Of a stretch of DNA of 64,000 bases, positions 1 through 8,341 are shown piece by piece; the first letter of the stretch is position 1; each line of letters begins with the position of its first letter. The translations under genes were made by a program, and so were the position numbers. Under the pieces are notes generated by a model. It saw only the letters and a program-made list of their open reading frames with translations, was not told where the DNA came from and did no database searches. This DNA comes from an uncultured Sinobacteraceae bacterium (GTDB lineage: Bacteria; Pseudomonadota; Gammaproteobacteria; Nevskiales; Nevskiaceae), in NCBI GenBank assembly GCA_903822975.1, contig CAIJRD010000002.1, positions 310,001 through 374,000 of the forward strand, given 5' to 3'.

Positions 1-182
1 CGTTGGCGCAGCGTGCGGCCGATGCCGATGAAGGGATGCACGTCGCCGGCCGATCCCAACGCGATGATGATGACGTTCAGCGGCGCGGTACGGGACCCAA
101 GCCGCGCAGCAGCACCCGCCGACGTCGGCAGCTGCTGCGTCTGCGGGATTTGTACCGCGTTGTTGAAGGCTGAATCAGGCAC
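1..182 (-). CDS. rhlB: RhlB-like glycosyltransferase, N-terminus only (runs off left edge)
   Basis: Only about 60 codons are inside the window. Reading leftward, an open frame carries an Ala/Ser/Gln-rich lead and then LNVIIIALGSAGDVHPFIGI, the first beta strand and glycine loop of the UDP-glycosyltransferase (GT1/MGT) fold. It closely resembles the start of Pseudomonas RhlB (IAIGSAGDVFPFIGLARTL), the rhamnosyltransferase that links dTDP-rhamnose to the dimeric 3-hydroxy fatty acid made by RhlA. I place the start at a GTG (182) behind a GGGGG stretch; an in-frame stop lies shortly upstream, so the frame cannot extend far. It follows the RhlA-like gene by 76 bases on the same strand, which supports the assignment. 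The sugar donor cannot be judged from this fragment. Confidence 0.72.
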   Translation of the reverse strand, partial: MPDSAFNNAVQIPQTQQLPTSAGAAARLGSRTAPLNVIIIALGSAGDVHPFIGIGRTLRQ

Positions 183-258
183 GTAGATGCCCCCGATTCG
201 AAATCAGCCGGTAGCTGCCGATGCGTGCCGCCGTCGATGCCGGCTTCACAGGCATCCG

Positions 259-1134
259 TTACAACAGAAACGCAAAGATCGCATCGCGAACTTCCGCACG
301 GGCATACTTGTTCTCGAGTTCGAGAAAATGCCCAGCACTCGGAACGGTTACGAAGCGACCTTTGCGGATGTATCGGCTGAGCTGCTCGACATCCTTTGGC
401 GTGGTGTGTTCGTCGAGCTTGCCGTTGACGAACAGCACCTCGATGTCGATCTCGGAGAATCGATCGACGTAGTTTTCCGAATCCAGCGCGATGATCTGCT
501 GAATATGAAAGGCGATCTGCTCGGCCTCGTGTTCGGAGAGCGACAGCAAGTAGCGCCCGTTGTAGATCTTCAGCAGTCGCGGCAGGTGCTGGCCGACGGT
601 CTCGTTGAGCAGGCGTGCGGCGCTGCCGTGGTCGCGCGAGCCGAGGTAGAGCTGCGCCTTGTCGAGATAATCCTGCATCGCCTCGTTGAGGACCGGCGAG
701 AACGAGCCGATCACGGCCTTCTTGATCGAAGGCGGACGTCGGGCCAAGGTCAGCAACGCGGCAACGCCGCCCCAGGACATCGAAATCAGATATTCGGGCT
801 TGAACCGATCAATCAGCGACGACAGGATTTCCACCTCGTCGTCCTTCGTCAGCATCGCCAGATTCGGGCTGTGGCCTTTCGACCTGCCGGCGTAGGGCAG
901 GTCGTAGAGAATGATATTGAAATGCGGACGCAGATACTTGACGGTCTGATTGAACGAACTGGTCGTCGCCAGTGCGCCGTTGACCAATATGATCGTTTCG
1001 AACGAGTCGTCGATCCAATAGCGCTCAACGTAGACTTTGAATCCGCGGTAAACATCTAGAATGAATGTTTCCGGCTGTTTTGGCAGCGTTGGTGTTCTGA
1101 CGCTATCGAAATCAAAGTTCAAGATCGAGCTCAC
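259..1134 (-). CDS. rhlA: RhlA/PhaG-family 3-hydroxyacyl transferase (alpha/beta-hydrolase fold)
   Basis: 291 residues, the length of RhlA (295) and PhaG. RhlA couples two 3-hydroxyacyl units into 3-(3-hydroxyalkanoyloxy)alkanoic acid, the lipid half of rhamnolipids; the homologue PhaG moves 3-hydroxyacyl groups for polyhydroxyalkanoate synthesis. The protein matches both along its length: VNGALATTSSFNQTVKYL, LYDLPYAGRS, TKDDEVEIL (RhlA-like), SMSWGGV with the nucleophile serine, KKAVIGSFSPVLNEAM (PhaG-like), LLNETVG, and GHFLELE with the catalytic histidine. The adjacent RhlB-like gene favours RhlA over PhaG. No signal peptide is seen, as expected for a cytoplasmic or membrane-associated enzyme. 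The start is the most upstream ATG that keeps family alignment. Confidence 0.85.
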   Translation of the reverse strand: MSSILNFDFDSVRTPTLPKQPETFILDVYRGFKVYVERYWIDDSFETIILVNGALATTSSFNQTVKYLRPHFNIILYDLPYAGRSKGHSPNLAMLTKDDEVEILSSLIDRFKPEYLISMSWGGVAALLTLARRPPSIKKAVIGSFSPVLNEAMQDYLDKAQLYLGSRDHGSAARLLNETVGQHLPRLLKIYNGRYLLSLSEHEAEQIAFHIQQIIALDSENYVDRFSEIDIEVLFVNGKLDEHTTPKDVEQLSRYIRKGRFVTVPSAGHFLELENKYARAEVRDAIFAFLL

Positions 1135-1740
1135 AAGAGTCCCCGGTTTTCAGCAGTTGAGCGGATCGATGGATGCAACGCGTTGGTGTCGCATCGCTCA
1201 GAATCACGTCGGGTGTTGCCGGGAGAGGTGCGTCTGGTCGCGTCTGCGGTGCGGCTCCAAAACTAAAGGTCCAGTTTTGAAAGTCGGCGTCCGTGAAGCG
1301 CCCTGACTGTCCAGCAAGGAGGCCTCACGGCGTCCTTAGAGAATCGTTCCTTTTCCGTGCTGGCCTGTCGGTGATATGAGCTACTGCGGCATTGAGAAAC
1401 AGTTTCTGCCGCAGACCGTCGATGGCCTAGTCACAAAAAAGCGCTAGTGCTTTGAAAACATGAAGCGACCGTCATGCAAGGAATTTGCGGAATAGACGTT
1501 TAAACCACAGAGGCGGACGCGCGGTTTCGGATACAACTCTCCGATGCTCGACTTGCTCAAAGGACTGCGCGCGCGACAGGGACTGTCTGGACGTTCATTC
1601 GTCGACGTCACTGCATCGCGATTGATCGGAACAACCCCCGATCGTGAAGAACCTCAGAACGACGCATTCGAATATTCGCAGCGGAGCGAACGTGCGGCAC
1701 CGTTCACACGCGAAGCGAACTTCTCCTTTCGTTGATATCG
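1135..1740. other. Intergenic region between rhlA and nodT
   Basis: About 600 bases between two divergent genes, presumably holding both promoters. I see no convincing lux-type palindrome, protein or RNA gene. An imperfect inverted repeat (GCGGCA...TGCCGC around 1386-1412) is the only clear structure. Confidence 0.5.
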
Positions 1741-3246
1741 ATGGGACCTTCGACTTCCCACGTACGGCTGGGTGTGCGTCTGTCGATCTGCGCCGTCGGC
1801 GCCGGCGTGTTGCTTGGCGCGTGTGCGGGCCTGCCGGGCGTTCACGCACTGACGCAGGTTCGATCGAGCGAGAGTTTCGAAACCACCAAGAGTCTGCGCA
1901 GCGACGGCGGTGCCTGGCCGGAATCCGATTGGATTTCTCAAATCGGCGGCGCTCAGTTGGCGCGCCTGAGTCGCGAGGCCTTGGCTGCGAATCCGGATTT
2001 TCTAGCAACGCGTTTTCGCATCGCGGCCGCAGTCGCACAGGCTGAAGGCGCACATGCAGCACTGCTGCCGACGTTGCAGGCCAACGGCAGCGTCAGCCGT
2101 GGGTATCAGGATCAGAATCTGAATTTACCGACCCCGGTCGGGCCAACGCCTGAAACCGATGGCTGGTCGAATCAGCTGACCGGCTTGCTCGGTCTCAATT
2201 ACGAGCTTGATCTCTGGGGCAAGAATCGAGCTGCGCTGGCGCAAGCCGTTTCGCAAAGCAAGGCCGCAATCGCAGAGGGCGAGCAGGCGCGGCTTAGCTT
2301 GTTGGTCGCCCTGGCGATGAGCTACACGCAGCTGGCATTGCAATACGAAACGCGCGACGCGGTCGGCTCCGTGCTCGAACAACGCCAACGGCAGATGAAG
2401 CTCGCGCAGGCGCGTCTCGATGCTGGTCTCGATAGTCCGAGCGAGGCAAATGATGCAGGCGCGCGCGTGAGTCTGCTTCGTCTGCAGTTGCAGCAGATCG
2501 ATGAGCGAATCGAGTTGCTGCGCCACCAGCTTGGCGCCTTGCTTGGAAAAGGGCCGGATCGCGGAATGGCGATTCCTCGACCGCGTCTTGCGCCGCTTGC
2601 ACCTTTGGCTGTGCCAGAACAGTTGCCGCTGCACTTGTTGGGCAGACGTCCGGATGTCGTCGCGGCGCGCTGGCGCGTCGAAGCGGCGGCGCGCGGCGTA
2701 GATGTCGCCAAGGCGCGCTTTTATCCGGATATCAATTTATCTGCGCTGGCCGGCTATGCCTCATTCAGCTTGAGCAATCTCGGCAAGTCGACACTCGAGG
2801 GCTTTACGGCAGGCCCGGCGATCAACCTGCCAATTTTCGAAGGCGGCCGCCTGCGCGCCAATCTCAATGCTCAGCTTGCGCAATACGACGCTTCGGTTGC
2901 GGCTTACAACGGCATTCTCAATACAGCCCTCAACGATGCGGCGGATCAGATCACTTCTCTGCGGGCGGTAGACCAGCAGCTTCACACGCAAAGCGATGCC
3001 ACCGACTCGAGTGAGCGCGGGCTCGAACTTACGCGCAAGCGTCATTCCGCAGGACTTTTGTCAGATCAAATGCTCGCCAGTGCAGAGCTTGAGCTGCTGA
3101 ACGCGCGTCAGCGCAGTATCGAGCTGCAATCACGTCGGCGCAGTTTGCAAATCGGCCTGATTCGCGCGCTCGGCGGCGGCTTCGATGTGGGCAACGTAGG
3201 GATTGCGTTCAACAGTACACAACATGAAAAGAAGCCTGTGAAATGA
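1741..3246 (+). CDS. NodT-family outer membrane efflux lipoprotein
   Basis: TolC-like outer membrane factor of about 501 residues, the channel part of tripartite efflux systems. The N-terminus is a lipoprotein signal with lipobox LLGAC (Cys about residue 27). The body shows OEP features: SREALAANPDFLATRFRIAA, YELDLWGKNRAALAQA, the mid-protein RRPDVVAARWRVEAA and ARFYPDINLSALAGY, and a second repeat with LPIFEGGRLRANL and AQYDASVAAYN. I start at ATG 1741; an in-frame TTG at 1732 is possible and no clear ribosome site decides. Its stop overlaps the EmrA-like gene start by four bases, so the two are translationally coupled. Confidence 0.9.
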   Translation: MGPSTSHVRLGVRLSICAVGAGVLLGACAGLPGVHALTQVRSSESFETTKSLRSDGGAWPESDWISQIGGAQLARLSREALAANPDFLATRFRIAAAVAQAEGAHAALLPTLQANGSVSRGYQDQNLNLPTPVGPTPETDGWSNQLTGLLGLNYELDLWGKNRAALAQAVSQSKAAIAEGEQARLSLLVALAMSYTQLALQYETRDAVGSVLEQRQRQMKLAQARLDAGLDSPSEANDAGARVSLLRLQLQQIDERIELLRHQLGALLGKGPDRGMAIPRPRLAPLAPLAVPEQLPLHLLGRRPDVVAARWRVEAAARGVDVAKARFYPDINLSALAGYASFSLSNLGKSTLEGFTAGPAINLPIFEGGRLRANLNAQLAQYDASVAAYNGILNTALNDAADQITSLRAVDQQLHTQSDATDSSERGLELTRKRHSAGLLSDQMLASAELELLNARQRSIELQSRRRSLQIGLIRALGGGFDVGNVGIAFNSTQHEKKPVK

Positions 3247-4400
3247 GCGAGTCCGAGGGAACGACCGACGATGTGCGCGATCCGGCGCAGCGCGTGCAAC
3301 AACTGGTCTTGTTTTGCGCGGTACTACTGGGCGCGGCGCTCGGCTATGGCGCTTACTGGCTGCAGTACGAACGCCACTATGAGCGCACGGACAACGCCTA
3401 CGTCGGCGGCAAGGTCGTGCAGATCACCCCGCAGATCGCCGGCATGACGACGTCGGTGGCGGTGGACGATACGCAGCGCGTGAGTGCCGGCGATCGCCTG
3501 GTACAGCTCGACGCCACCGACGCAAAAGTTGCACTGGCGCAGGCCGAGGCCGACCTTGCGCAAACCGTGCGACAGGTTCAAACGCTGTATGCCAATGACG
3601 AACAGCTCGGCGCGTCGTTTCGGCTGCGACAAGACGATGTGACACGCGCGCAGCAGGACGTCGCACGCCGGCTTGCCGCTGGCGGCGCAGTGTCGAAAGA
3701 GGAAGTGCAACACGCGCGCAGCGCGTTGGTTGCCGCGATGGCCGGGCGCGAAGTGGCCCATGCGCAATTGCAATCGAATCGCTTGCTAGCCGGTAGTGGC
3801 GCGCTGGCGCAGCACCCGAACGTGCAGCAGGCGGCCGCGCGCGTGCGCGCCGCATATCTGAACCTTGCACGCACCACCATCGTGTCGCCAATTGATGGCT
3901 ATATCGCACAACGCAGCGTGCAGGTTGGCCAGCGGGTTGCGCCGGGCAGCATCTTGATGGCAGTGGTGCCGCTGCGCGAAGTCTGGGTCGATGCCAATTT
4001 CACCGAGGTCCGTCTCCGGCGTGTGCGTGTCGGCCAACCGGTTGCGCTGACTGCCGACCTGTACGGCAACTCGGTTGTATTCCGCGGTCGTGTGCTGGGA
4101 TTCTCGCCAGGCACAGGTGCTGCGTTTTCGCTGTTGCCGGCGCAAAACGCGACTGGCAACTGGATCAAGGTGGTGCAGCGCTTGCCGGTTCGGATCGCGC
4201 TCGATCCCCGGCAGCTCGATGCACATCCATTGAGCATTGGTTTGTCGATGCAGGTCACGATCGACGTACACGAACAGCGCGGTTCGCCGGTTTCGGCGAC
4301 CCCGCGAGTGCCAGCCGATGCGCTCGATCCCTATGAGAAGCAATCCGCAGAGGCCGATGCCTTGGTTTCGCATTTGATTGCAGAAAACACGCAGCGATAG
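3243..4400 (+). CDS. emrA: EmrA/HlyD-family periplasmic adaptor subunit
   Basis: 385-residue membrane fusion protein. A short cytoplasmic tail is followed by one transmembrane helix (about residues 20-40), then the family hallmark ERTDNAYVGG, a split lipoyl/barrel-sandwich domain (VQITPQIAGMTTSVAVDD; TTIVSPIDGYIAQRSVQVGQ), an alpha-hairpin between them, and a beta-barrel (WVDANFTEVRLRRVRVGQPV). In EmrAB-TolC-type pumps this protein links the inner-membrane MFS pump to the outer channel. The ATG overlaps the NodT stop (ATGA). No EmrB-type pump follows: the next gene is on the opposite strand. The pump must lie elsewhere or be lost. Confidence 0.9.
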   Translation: MSESEGTTDDVRDPAQRVQQLVLFCAVLLGAALGYGAYWLQYERHYERTDNAYVGGKVVQITPQIAGMTTSVAVDDTQRVSAGDRLVQLDATDAKVALAQAEADLAQTVRQVQTLYANDEQLGASFRLRQDDVTRAQQDVARRLAAGGAVSKEEVQHARSALVAAMAGREVAHAQLQSNRLLAGSGALAQHPNVQQAAARVRAAYLNLARTTIVSPIDGYIAQRSVQVGQRVAPGSILMAVVPLREVWVDANFTEVRLRRVRVGQPVALTADLYGNSVVFRGRVLGFSPGTGAAFSLLPAQNATGNWIKVVQRLPVRIALDPRQLDAHPLSIGLSMQVTIDVHEQRGSPVSATPRVPADALDPYEKQSAEADALVSHLIAENTQR

Positions 4401-4648
4401 TCCGGACGGATCGCCGACGGCTTGGTTTACTCGAATCGTCGCGTGGTGGGTCGTTCGCCTAGTTGCAATGTGGCGAGCGCAGCATGGTCTTGCGGCCGAG
4501 CGCGTTCGGTTGTTACGCTTTTGGAGTCGAATGCGAAAGTCATCACAGTTCGCGTCGAACTGTGAGCGCCGGTGCGCGATACCGAACTCGCTGAAAGCCT
4601 AAAGCGATGATGCCGCCGGCACGCCTGGCCGAATCCTGAAACGCCAAC

Positions 4649-4676
4649 CTGGCGACTGGCGACTGGCGACTGGCGA
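4649..4676. repeat. 7-bp tandem repeat, 4 copies
   Basis: Four exact copies of CTGGCGA in the spacer after emrA; the unit does not preserve a reading frame. Confidence 0.8.
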
Positions 4677-4695
4677 CTCCGCGACTCGAGACTGC

Positions 4696-4731
4696 AAAAA
4701 AAAAGCGGAGCAGATGCTGGATCTGCTCCGC
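4696..4731 (-). terminator. Rho-independent terminator of the metal-dependent hydrolase gene
   Basis: A perfect 11-bp stem (arms 4705-4715 and 4721-4731, 5-base loop) is preceded on the plus strand by nine A residues (4696-4704). Read on the minus strand this is a GC-rich hairpin followed by nine T residues, about 90 bases past the stop of the gene ending at 4822. Confidence 0.9.
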
Positions 4732-4821
4732 TCATACAGTTTCAGGATCACATTGCCTTTGGGCGCAGGTTTCCGGTGTACCGGTGCCAGTCGCTTTGAG
4801 CTGGCGACGCGGGCGCTCGAA

Positions 4822-5688
4822 TCAGACTGCGGTCAATGGTGCGCGCTCGACTTGAGCGACGATCGAGGTCTGATAGTCGCCGGCCCAGCGATTGAGCAGG
4901 TCGCGATTGTTGTGCTGCCAAGGATGGAAGCCAGGGCGGAAGAAGGCCAGGAACGGCAGGGTGATGCGCCGCACGATGCCGGGCGTGGTGAACAGGAAAC
5001 GGCGCAGCTGGCTGAATTCGGACATCGCGATCGGCGTTTTGTCCTGGCGTCGCAGGTGCTTGACGGTCTGGTTGGTGATGTAGACCAAGCGTGCGGTGGC
5101 TTCGATCAGTGCGCGGCAACGCAAAATGTAGCTGCCGAGGGTGCGCGGAGCGACCGTTTTGTAGACGCCGAATGCGACTGCTTTGTGCTCGGTCTCTTCA
5201 ACCGCATGCCAGCGCCACATCGATTGCATGACCGCTGGCGCGCCGGCGAGAAGTCGGTCGTCGCGTAGCACGATGTCCGCAAGGATGGCGGTGAGGTGCT
5301 CAAGCGCGATGGTTGCCGCAAGCTGCTCCAACGGCGGACGCGAACGCGCGTCGTCCAGTTGCTTGATCGCCCGGGCTTCCAAAAGATCCGCGTCGTAGCC
5401 GGCGTTGGCGAGCGTCTTGTTCAGGGTTTTGTGCTCGCGGCCATGCATGGCTTCTTGCGCGATGAAGCCTTTGACGTCCTGGCGCTGAACCGGATCGGTC
5501 AGCTGACTGCGGTAGTGGCGCACGCTGTCGATAAAGAATTGCTCGCCCTTCGGGAAGAACAGCGACATGCCATTGAAGACCTGCGTCACCAAGCGGCCAT
5601 GGGGGTGCCAGTTGGAGATATCCACGGCGGACAAATCGAAATGGATATCGCGCTGCAGGACGGCTGGATTCTGGTTCTGGTGGGACAT
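4822..5688 (-). CDS. PF10118-type metal-dependent hydrolase
   Basis: 288 residues from the ATG at 5688, chosen because AGGAG lies 7 bases upstream; the longer frame upstream overlaps the regulator. The sequence fits the 'predicted metal-dependent hydrolase' family (PF10118): DWHPHG-type start (DISNWHPHGRLVTQ), FFPKGEQFFIDSVR, FIAQEAMHGREH, ALEHLTAILAD and the most conserved WRWHAVEETEHKAVAFGVY. The repeated E-x2-H patterns on predicted helices look like a ferritin-type two-metal site; that is my reading, as the family reaction is not established. It is divergent from a MerR regulator with a palindrome in the spacer, and ends in a strong terminator. Confidence 0.85.
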   Translation of the reverse strand: MSHQNQNPAVLQRDIHFDLSAVDISNWHPHGRLVTQVFNGMSLFFPKGEQFFIDSVRHYRSQLTDPVQRQDVKGFIAQEAMHGREHKTLNKTLANAGYDADLLEARAIKQLDDARSRPPLEQLAATIALEHLTAILADIVLRDDRLLAGAPAVMQSMWRWHAVEETEHKAVAFGVYKTVAPRTLGSYILRCRALIEATARLVYITNQTVKHLRRQDKTPIAMSEFSQLRRFLFTTPGIVRRITLPFLAFFRPGFHPWQHNNRDLLNRWAGDYQTSIVAQVERAPLTAV

Positions 5689-5716
5689 GTGGATTCTCCT
5701 CGTTGGCAACGGCATC

Positions 5717-5736
5717 GTTACACCGTTTAATGTAAC
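5717..5736. promoter_or_regulatory. Palindromic operator candidate between hydrolase and merR genes
   Basis: GTTACA-N8-TGTAAC is a perfect 6-bp inverted repeat in the 113-base spacer between the two divergent starts. On the minus strand TTGACG lies upstream of it, so the palindrome would overlap the -10/spacer of the hydrolase promoter, as MerR-type operators do. The link to this regulator is inferred from position. Confidence 0.5.
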
Positions 5737-5801
5737 AGTCATCCGTGTGACGTCAAGTGCTGTAGTATTCGGCGTCAAATGTTTTTGCCGCTCGTACGCC
5801 C

Positions 5802-6569
5802 ATGACTGTTGATTCCGAAGCGTTTCTGACGATCGAGGAACTCTCGTTCCAGTGTGGCGTGACGACCCGAAACATCCGCGCTTACCAGAGCCGGGGCCTG
5901 TTGCCGCCGCCAGTGACGCGCACCGGCGAACGCACCGGCTTCTATGGCCACGACCACATTGCACGGCTCAATCTCATCAACCGCCTGCAGGCGCGCGGCT
6001 ATTCGCTCGCCGGCATTGCCGAGTTGCTGCAGGCCTGGGCCGAAGGTCGCAGTCTGGAGCAACTGGTCGGCATGGAATCGGTCGTAGCGGCCGCACAGGA
6101 AGATGATTCAAGGCTGATGAGCGAAGCACAATTGCTGCAGCTGGCACCCCCCGGTGTCGATCTGCTGGAAGTGATGCGGCAGCTCCGCGGGTTGGGACTC
6201 GCGGTGCGCGAGGGCAAGCAGTACCGGCTGCGGCAACCCAAGCTGCTCGAGTTGGGCTTGCAGGCGGCTGCCGCGGGCATTCCGATCGCGCAAATGCTGC
6301 GCGAATTCGAACGCATGCAGAAAGATGCGCATCGCATCGCACGGCGCTTCGTTCGCTTGTTCGACCGGCATGTGATGCAGCCGTATCTCGATGCCGGCAT
6401 GCCGGCGTCCGCAACCGAGAAAATGATTGCGAGCATGACCGCGCTGCGCAAGCAGGCTGCCGCCGGCATCAAGCCCTTGATGGCGGTCGCGCTGTCGGAC
6501 GAGATCGAAGCGGCAGTGGCGCGGCGACTACCGATTGCTGATCGGCCGCAGAAAGATTCGAAAGCCTGA
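5802..6569 (+). CDS. MerR family transcriptional regulator
   Basis: 255 residues. The N-terminal 75 residues are a MerR winged helix: FLTIEELSFQCGVTTRNIRA, then RGLLPPPVTRTGERTGFYG and HIARLNLINRLQARGYSLAG. The remaining 180 residues are helical, without the metal-binding cysteines of MerR/CueR/ZntR, and contain another helix-turn-helix-like stretch (LLEVMRQLRGLGLAVREGKQYRL). The inducer is unknown. It is transcribed away from the metal-dependent hydrolase, its likely target, across the 5717-5736 palindrome. Confidence 0.9.
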   Translation: MTVDSEAFLTIEELSFQCGVTTRNIRAYQSRGLLPPPVTRTGERTGFYGHDHIARLNLINRLQARGYSLAGIAELLQAWAEGRSLEQLVGMESVVAAAQEDDSRLMSEAQLLQLAPPGVDLLEVMRQLRGLGLAVREGKQYRLRQPKLLELGLQAAAAGIPIAQMLREFERMQKDAHRIARRFVRLFDRHVMQPYLDAGMPASATEKMIASMTALRKQAAAGIKPLMAVALSDEIEAAVARRLPIADRPQKDSKA

Positions 6570-6815
6570 TTGCTGCCGGTTGCCGGTTACACGTTACCGC
6601 GTTCGAAATCGTCGCTGCGCGCATTGGCGCCGGCAATCGAAGTTGCAGATCGCGGCGGTTAAGTCCGCGACTTCATCAGCCGAAACTGCAAGGTCGACAC
6701 GTCCGTTTCAGCTGAACTTCGTGCGACCCCGAGTATGACAAACGCTTGACTCGTCGCCGCGACGACGCGCGCCGAACAGTCGATGCAAGGGGAGAATATT
6801 GTCAACTGCGAGCTA

Positions 6816-7775
6816 CTAGTAACGTAGCAGAATCGTACCCCAGGTCATGCCGCCGCCAACGCCTTGGAGCATGACCAGTTGATCGCGCCGGATGCGTTCG
6901 TCGCGAACCGCTGCGTCGAGCGCCAAAGGAACCGAAGCGGCCGACGTATTGCCGTGACGAGCGACCGTCGTCACGACTTTGGTTCGCGGCACGCCGACTT
7001 TGTCGGCAATCGAGTTGATGATGCGGATATTGGCCTGGTGGGGCACGAACCAATCGAGATCGCTGGCCTTCAGGCCCGTTGCACCGAGTGCTTCGTGGGC
7101 GCTGTCATCGAGCGCGCGTACGGCGGTTCGATACACCGCCTGACCATCCATCTCCAGATAGGGATTGCCGCGGATGGTGCCGTGGCTGATGCCGCCATCG
7201 ACACGCAGAATTCCAGACAAGCTGCCGTCGGCGTGCAGATTGCAATGCAGGATGCCGGGCTCGTCGCTGCGCTTGATTACAACGGCTCCGGCGCCATCGC
7301 CGAACAACACGCAGGTGCGCCGGTCGTTCCAGTCGAGCAGACGCGAAAACACTTCGGCGCCGACCACCAGTGCGCATTTGTGCGCGCCGCTGTTGATGTA
7401 GAGATTTGCTGTCGACAAGGCGTACATGAAGCCGGTGCAGACGGCTTGTACGTCGAATGCCGCGCCCTGCTTGATGCCGAGTTTGGCCTGCAGCAGGCAG
7501 GCCGTGGACGGAAAGATCATGTCCGGCGTCGTCGTTGCGACGATGATCAGATCGATGTCTTGGGGACCGACACCCGCCGATTCCATCGCCTTCAATCCGG
7601 CTTGATAAGCGAGATCGCTGGTCATCTCGCCATCGGCGGCAACATGGCGCGCTTCGATGCCGGTGCGCGACACGATCCATTCATCGGTCGTGTCGATTTT
7701 GGATTCGAGATCGCGGTTGGTCACCACGCGTTCGGGCAGGTAACTGCCGGTACCGATGATTCGGGAGTAGGCCAT
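6816..7775 (-). CDS. fabH: Beta-ketoacyl-ACP synthase III (FabH)
   Basis: 319 residues from ATG 7775, where the protein begins [20 protein letters not shown] as FabH does; the longer frame adds an atypical basic lead. FabH condenses an acyl-CoA starter with malonyl-ACP to begin fatty acid synthesis. The Cys-His-Asn triad is visible: [10 protein letters not shown] (Cys), PHQANIRI (His), RHGNTSAAS (Asn); the C-terminal [15 protein letters not shown] is also typical. It stands apart from a fab cluster, behind a ferredoxin and a Rieske oxygenase on the same strand, so it could be a second, specialised KAS III. Confidence 0.93.
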   Translation of the reverse strand: MAYSRIIGTGSYLPERVVTNRDLESKIDTTDEWIVSRTGIEARHVAADGEMTSDLAYQAGLKAMESAGVGPQDIDLIIVATTTPDMIFPSTACLLQAKLGIKQGAAFDVQAVCTGFMYALSTANLYINSGAHKCALVVGAEVFSRLLDWNDRRTCVLFGDGAGAVVIKRSDEPGILHCNLHADGSLSGILRVDGGISHGTIRGNPYLEMDGQAVYRTAVRALDDSAHEALGATGLKASDLDWFVPHQANIRIINSIADKVGVPRTKVVTTVARHGNTSAASVPLALDAAVRDERIRRDQLVMLQGVGGGMTWGTILLRY

Positions 7776-7873
7776 AGCGGGCGCTAGCTTAACCGCTCGC
7801 AACCGCTTTCGTGTCTGGAAGATTCGTGCTAGGCGGAATGCTAGCGAACGATCTTTTGCTGGCATCGTGATCA

Positions 7874-7891
7874 GCTGCGACGAATCGCAGC
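7874..7891 (-). terminator. Hairpin behind the ferredoxin gene
   Basis: GCTGCGA-CGAA-TCGCAGC is a perfect 7-bp stem with a tetraloop, 20 bases past the ferredoxin stop. No T-run follows on the minus strand, so a processing or attenuating hairpin is as likely as a terminator. Confidence 0.35.
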
Positions 7892-7910
7892 GGGGCCACC
7901 CGATTGATGC

Positions 7911-8234
7911 TTACGGAACTGGTCCGATCTCCAGTGCCAATCCGCTTGCACCGGGTTCAACGCGAATCTGACACGACAAGCGCGAGGTCGCGCGGACTTC
8001 GACCAGTTCACCGATCGCGTCCAACATCATCTGCTCATCCTCGCTGCGCGCCGGCAGTCGTGCGGCCCAGGCTGCATCGATGTAGACATGACAGGTACCG
8101 CAGGCACAAGCGCCGCCGCAGGTGCCTTCGACCCCGGTGCCGGCATCTCGCAGGCTGTCCATCAGTGCGCTGCCATCGTCCGCTTCGATCATGCGTTCGG
8201 CGCCATCACGGCCGATCACGCGTACTTCGGTCAT
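7911..8234 (-). CDS. [2Fe-2S] ferredoxin, adrenodoxin type
   Basis: 107 residues from ATG 8234 (MTEVRVIGRDG), with AGGAG about 11 bases upstream. Cluster ligands follow the vertebrate/adrenodoxin pattern: Cys39-x5-Cys45-x2-Cys48 in EGTCGGACACGTCHV and the distal Cys88 in RLSCQI. The acidic loop SEDEQMMLD between them is the usual partner-binding region. Such ferredoxins pass electrons to P450s or Rieske oxygenases; the next gene upstream on the strand is a Rieske oxygenase, its likely partner. No ferredoxin reductase is seen nearby. Confidence 0.92.
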   Translation of the reverse strand: MTEVRVIGRDGAERMIEADDGSALMDSLRDAGTGVEGTCGGACACGTCHVYIDAAWAARLPARSEDEQMMLDAIGELVEVRATSRLSCQIRVEPGASGLALEIGPVP

Positions 8235-8341
8235 ACCCAACACGCTCCTGCGTGAAGCGCAACTTGCGCGCTTCTGAATGAACATCGCGCGACGCGCGTG
8301 CTTAGAATCGAACTACGCGCGCCGCGCCGCGATGCGTACAG

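Larger units (their letters stand above)
4401..4821. other. Convergent intergenic region
   Basis: No gene seen. It holds a 7-base tandem repeat (CTGGCGA, four copies, 4649-4676) and the terminator of the minus-strand gene that follows. Confidence 0.6.

Noticed and set aside
187..1059. Long plus-strand frame antisense to rhlA
   Set aside because: Arises from the strong GC bias opposite a well-supported RhlA homologue; its product has no recognisable domain.
1135..1740. Search for a las/rhl-type lux box upstream of rhlA
   Set aside because: No inverted repeat matching the lux-box pattern (CT-N12-AG with flanking complementarity) was convincing.
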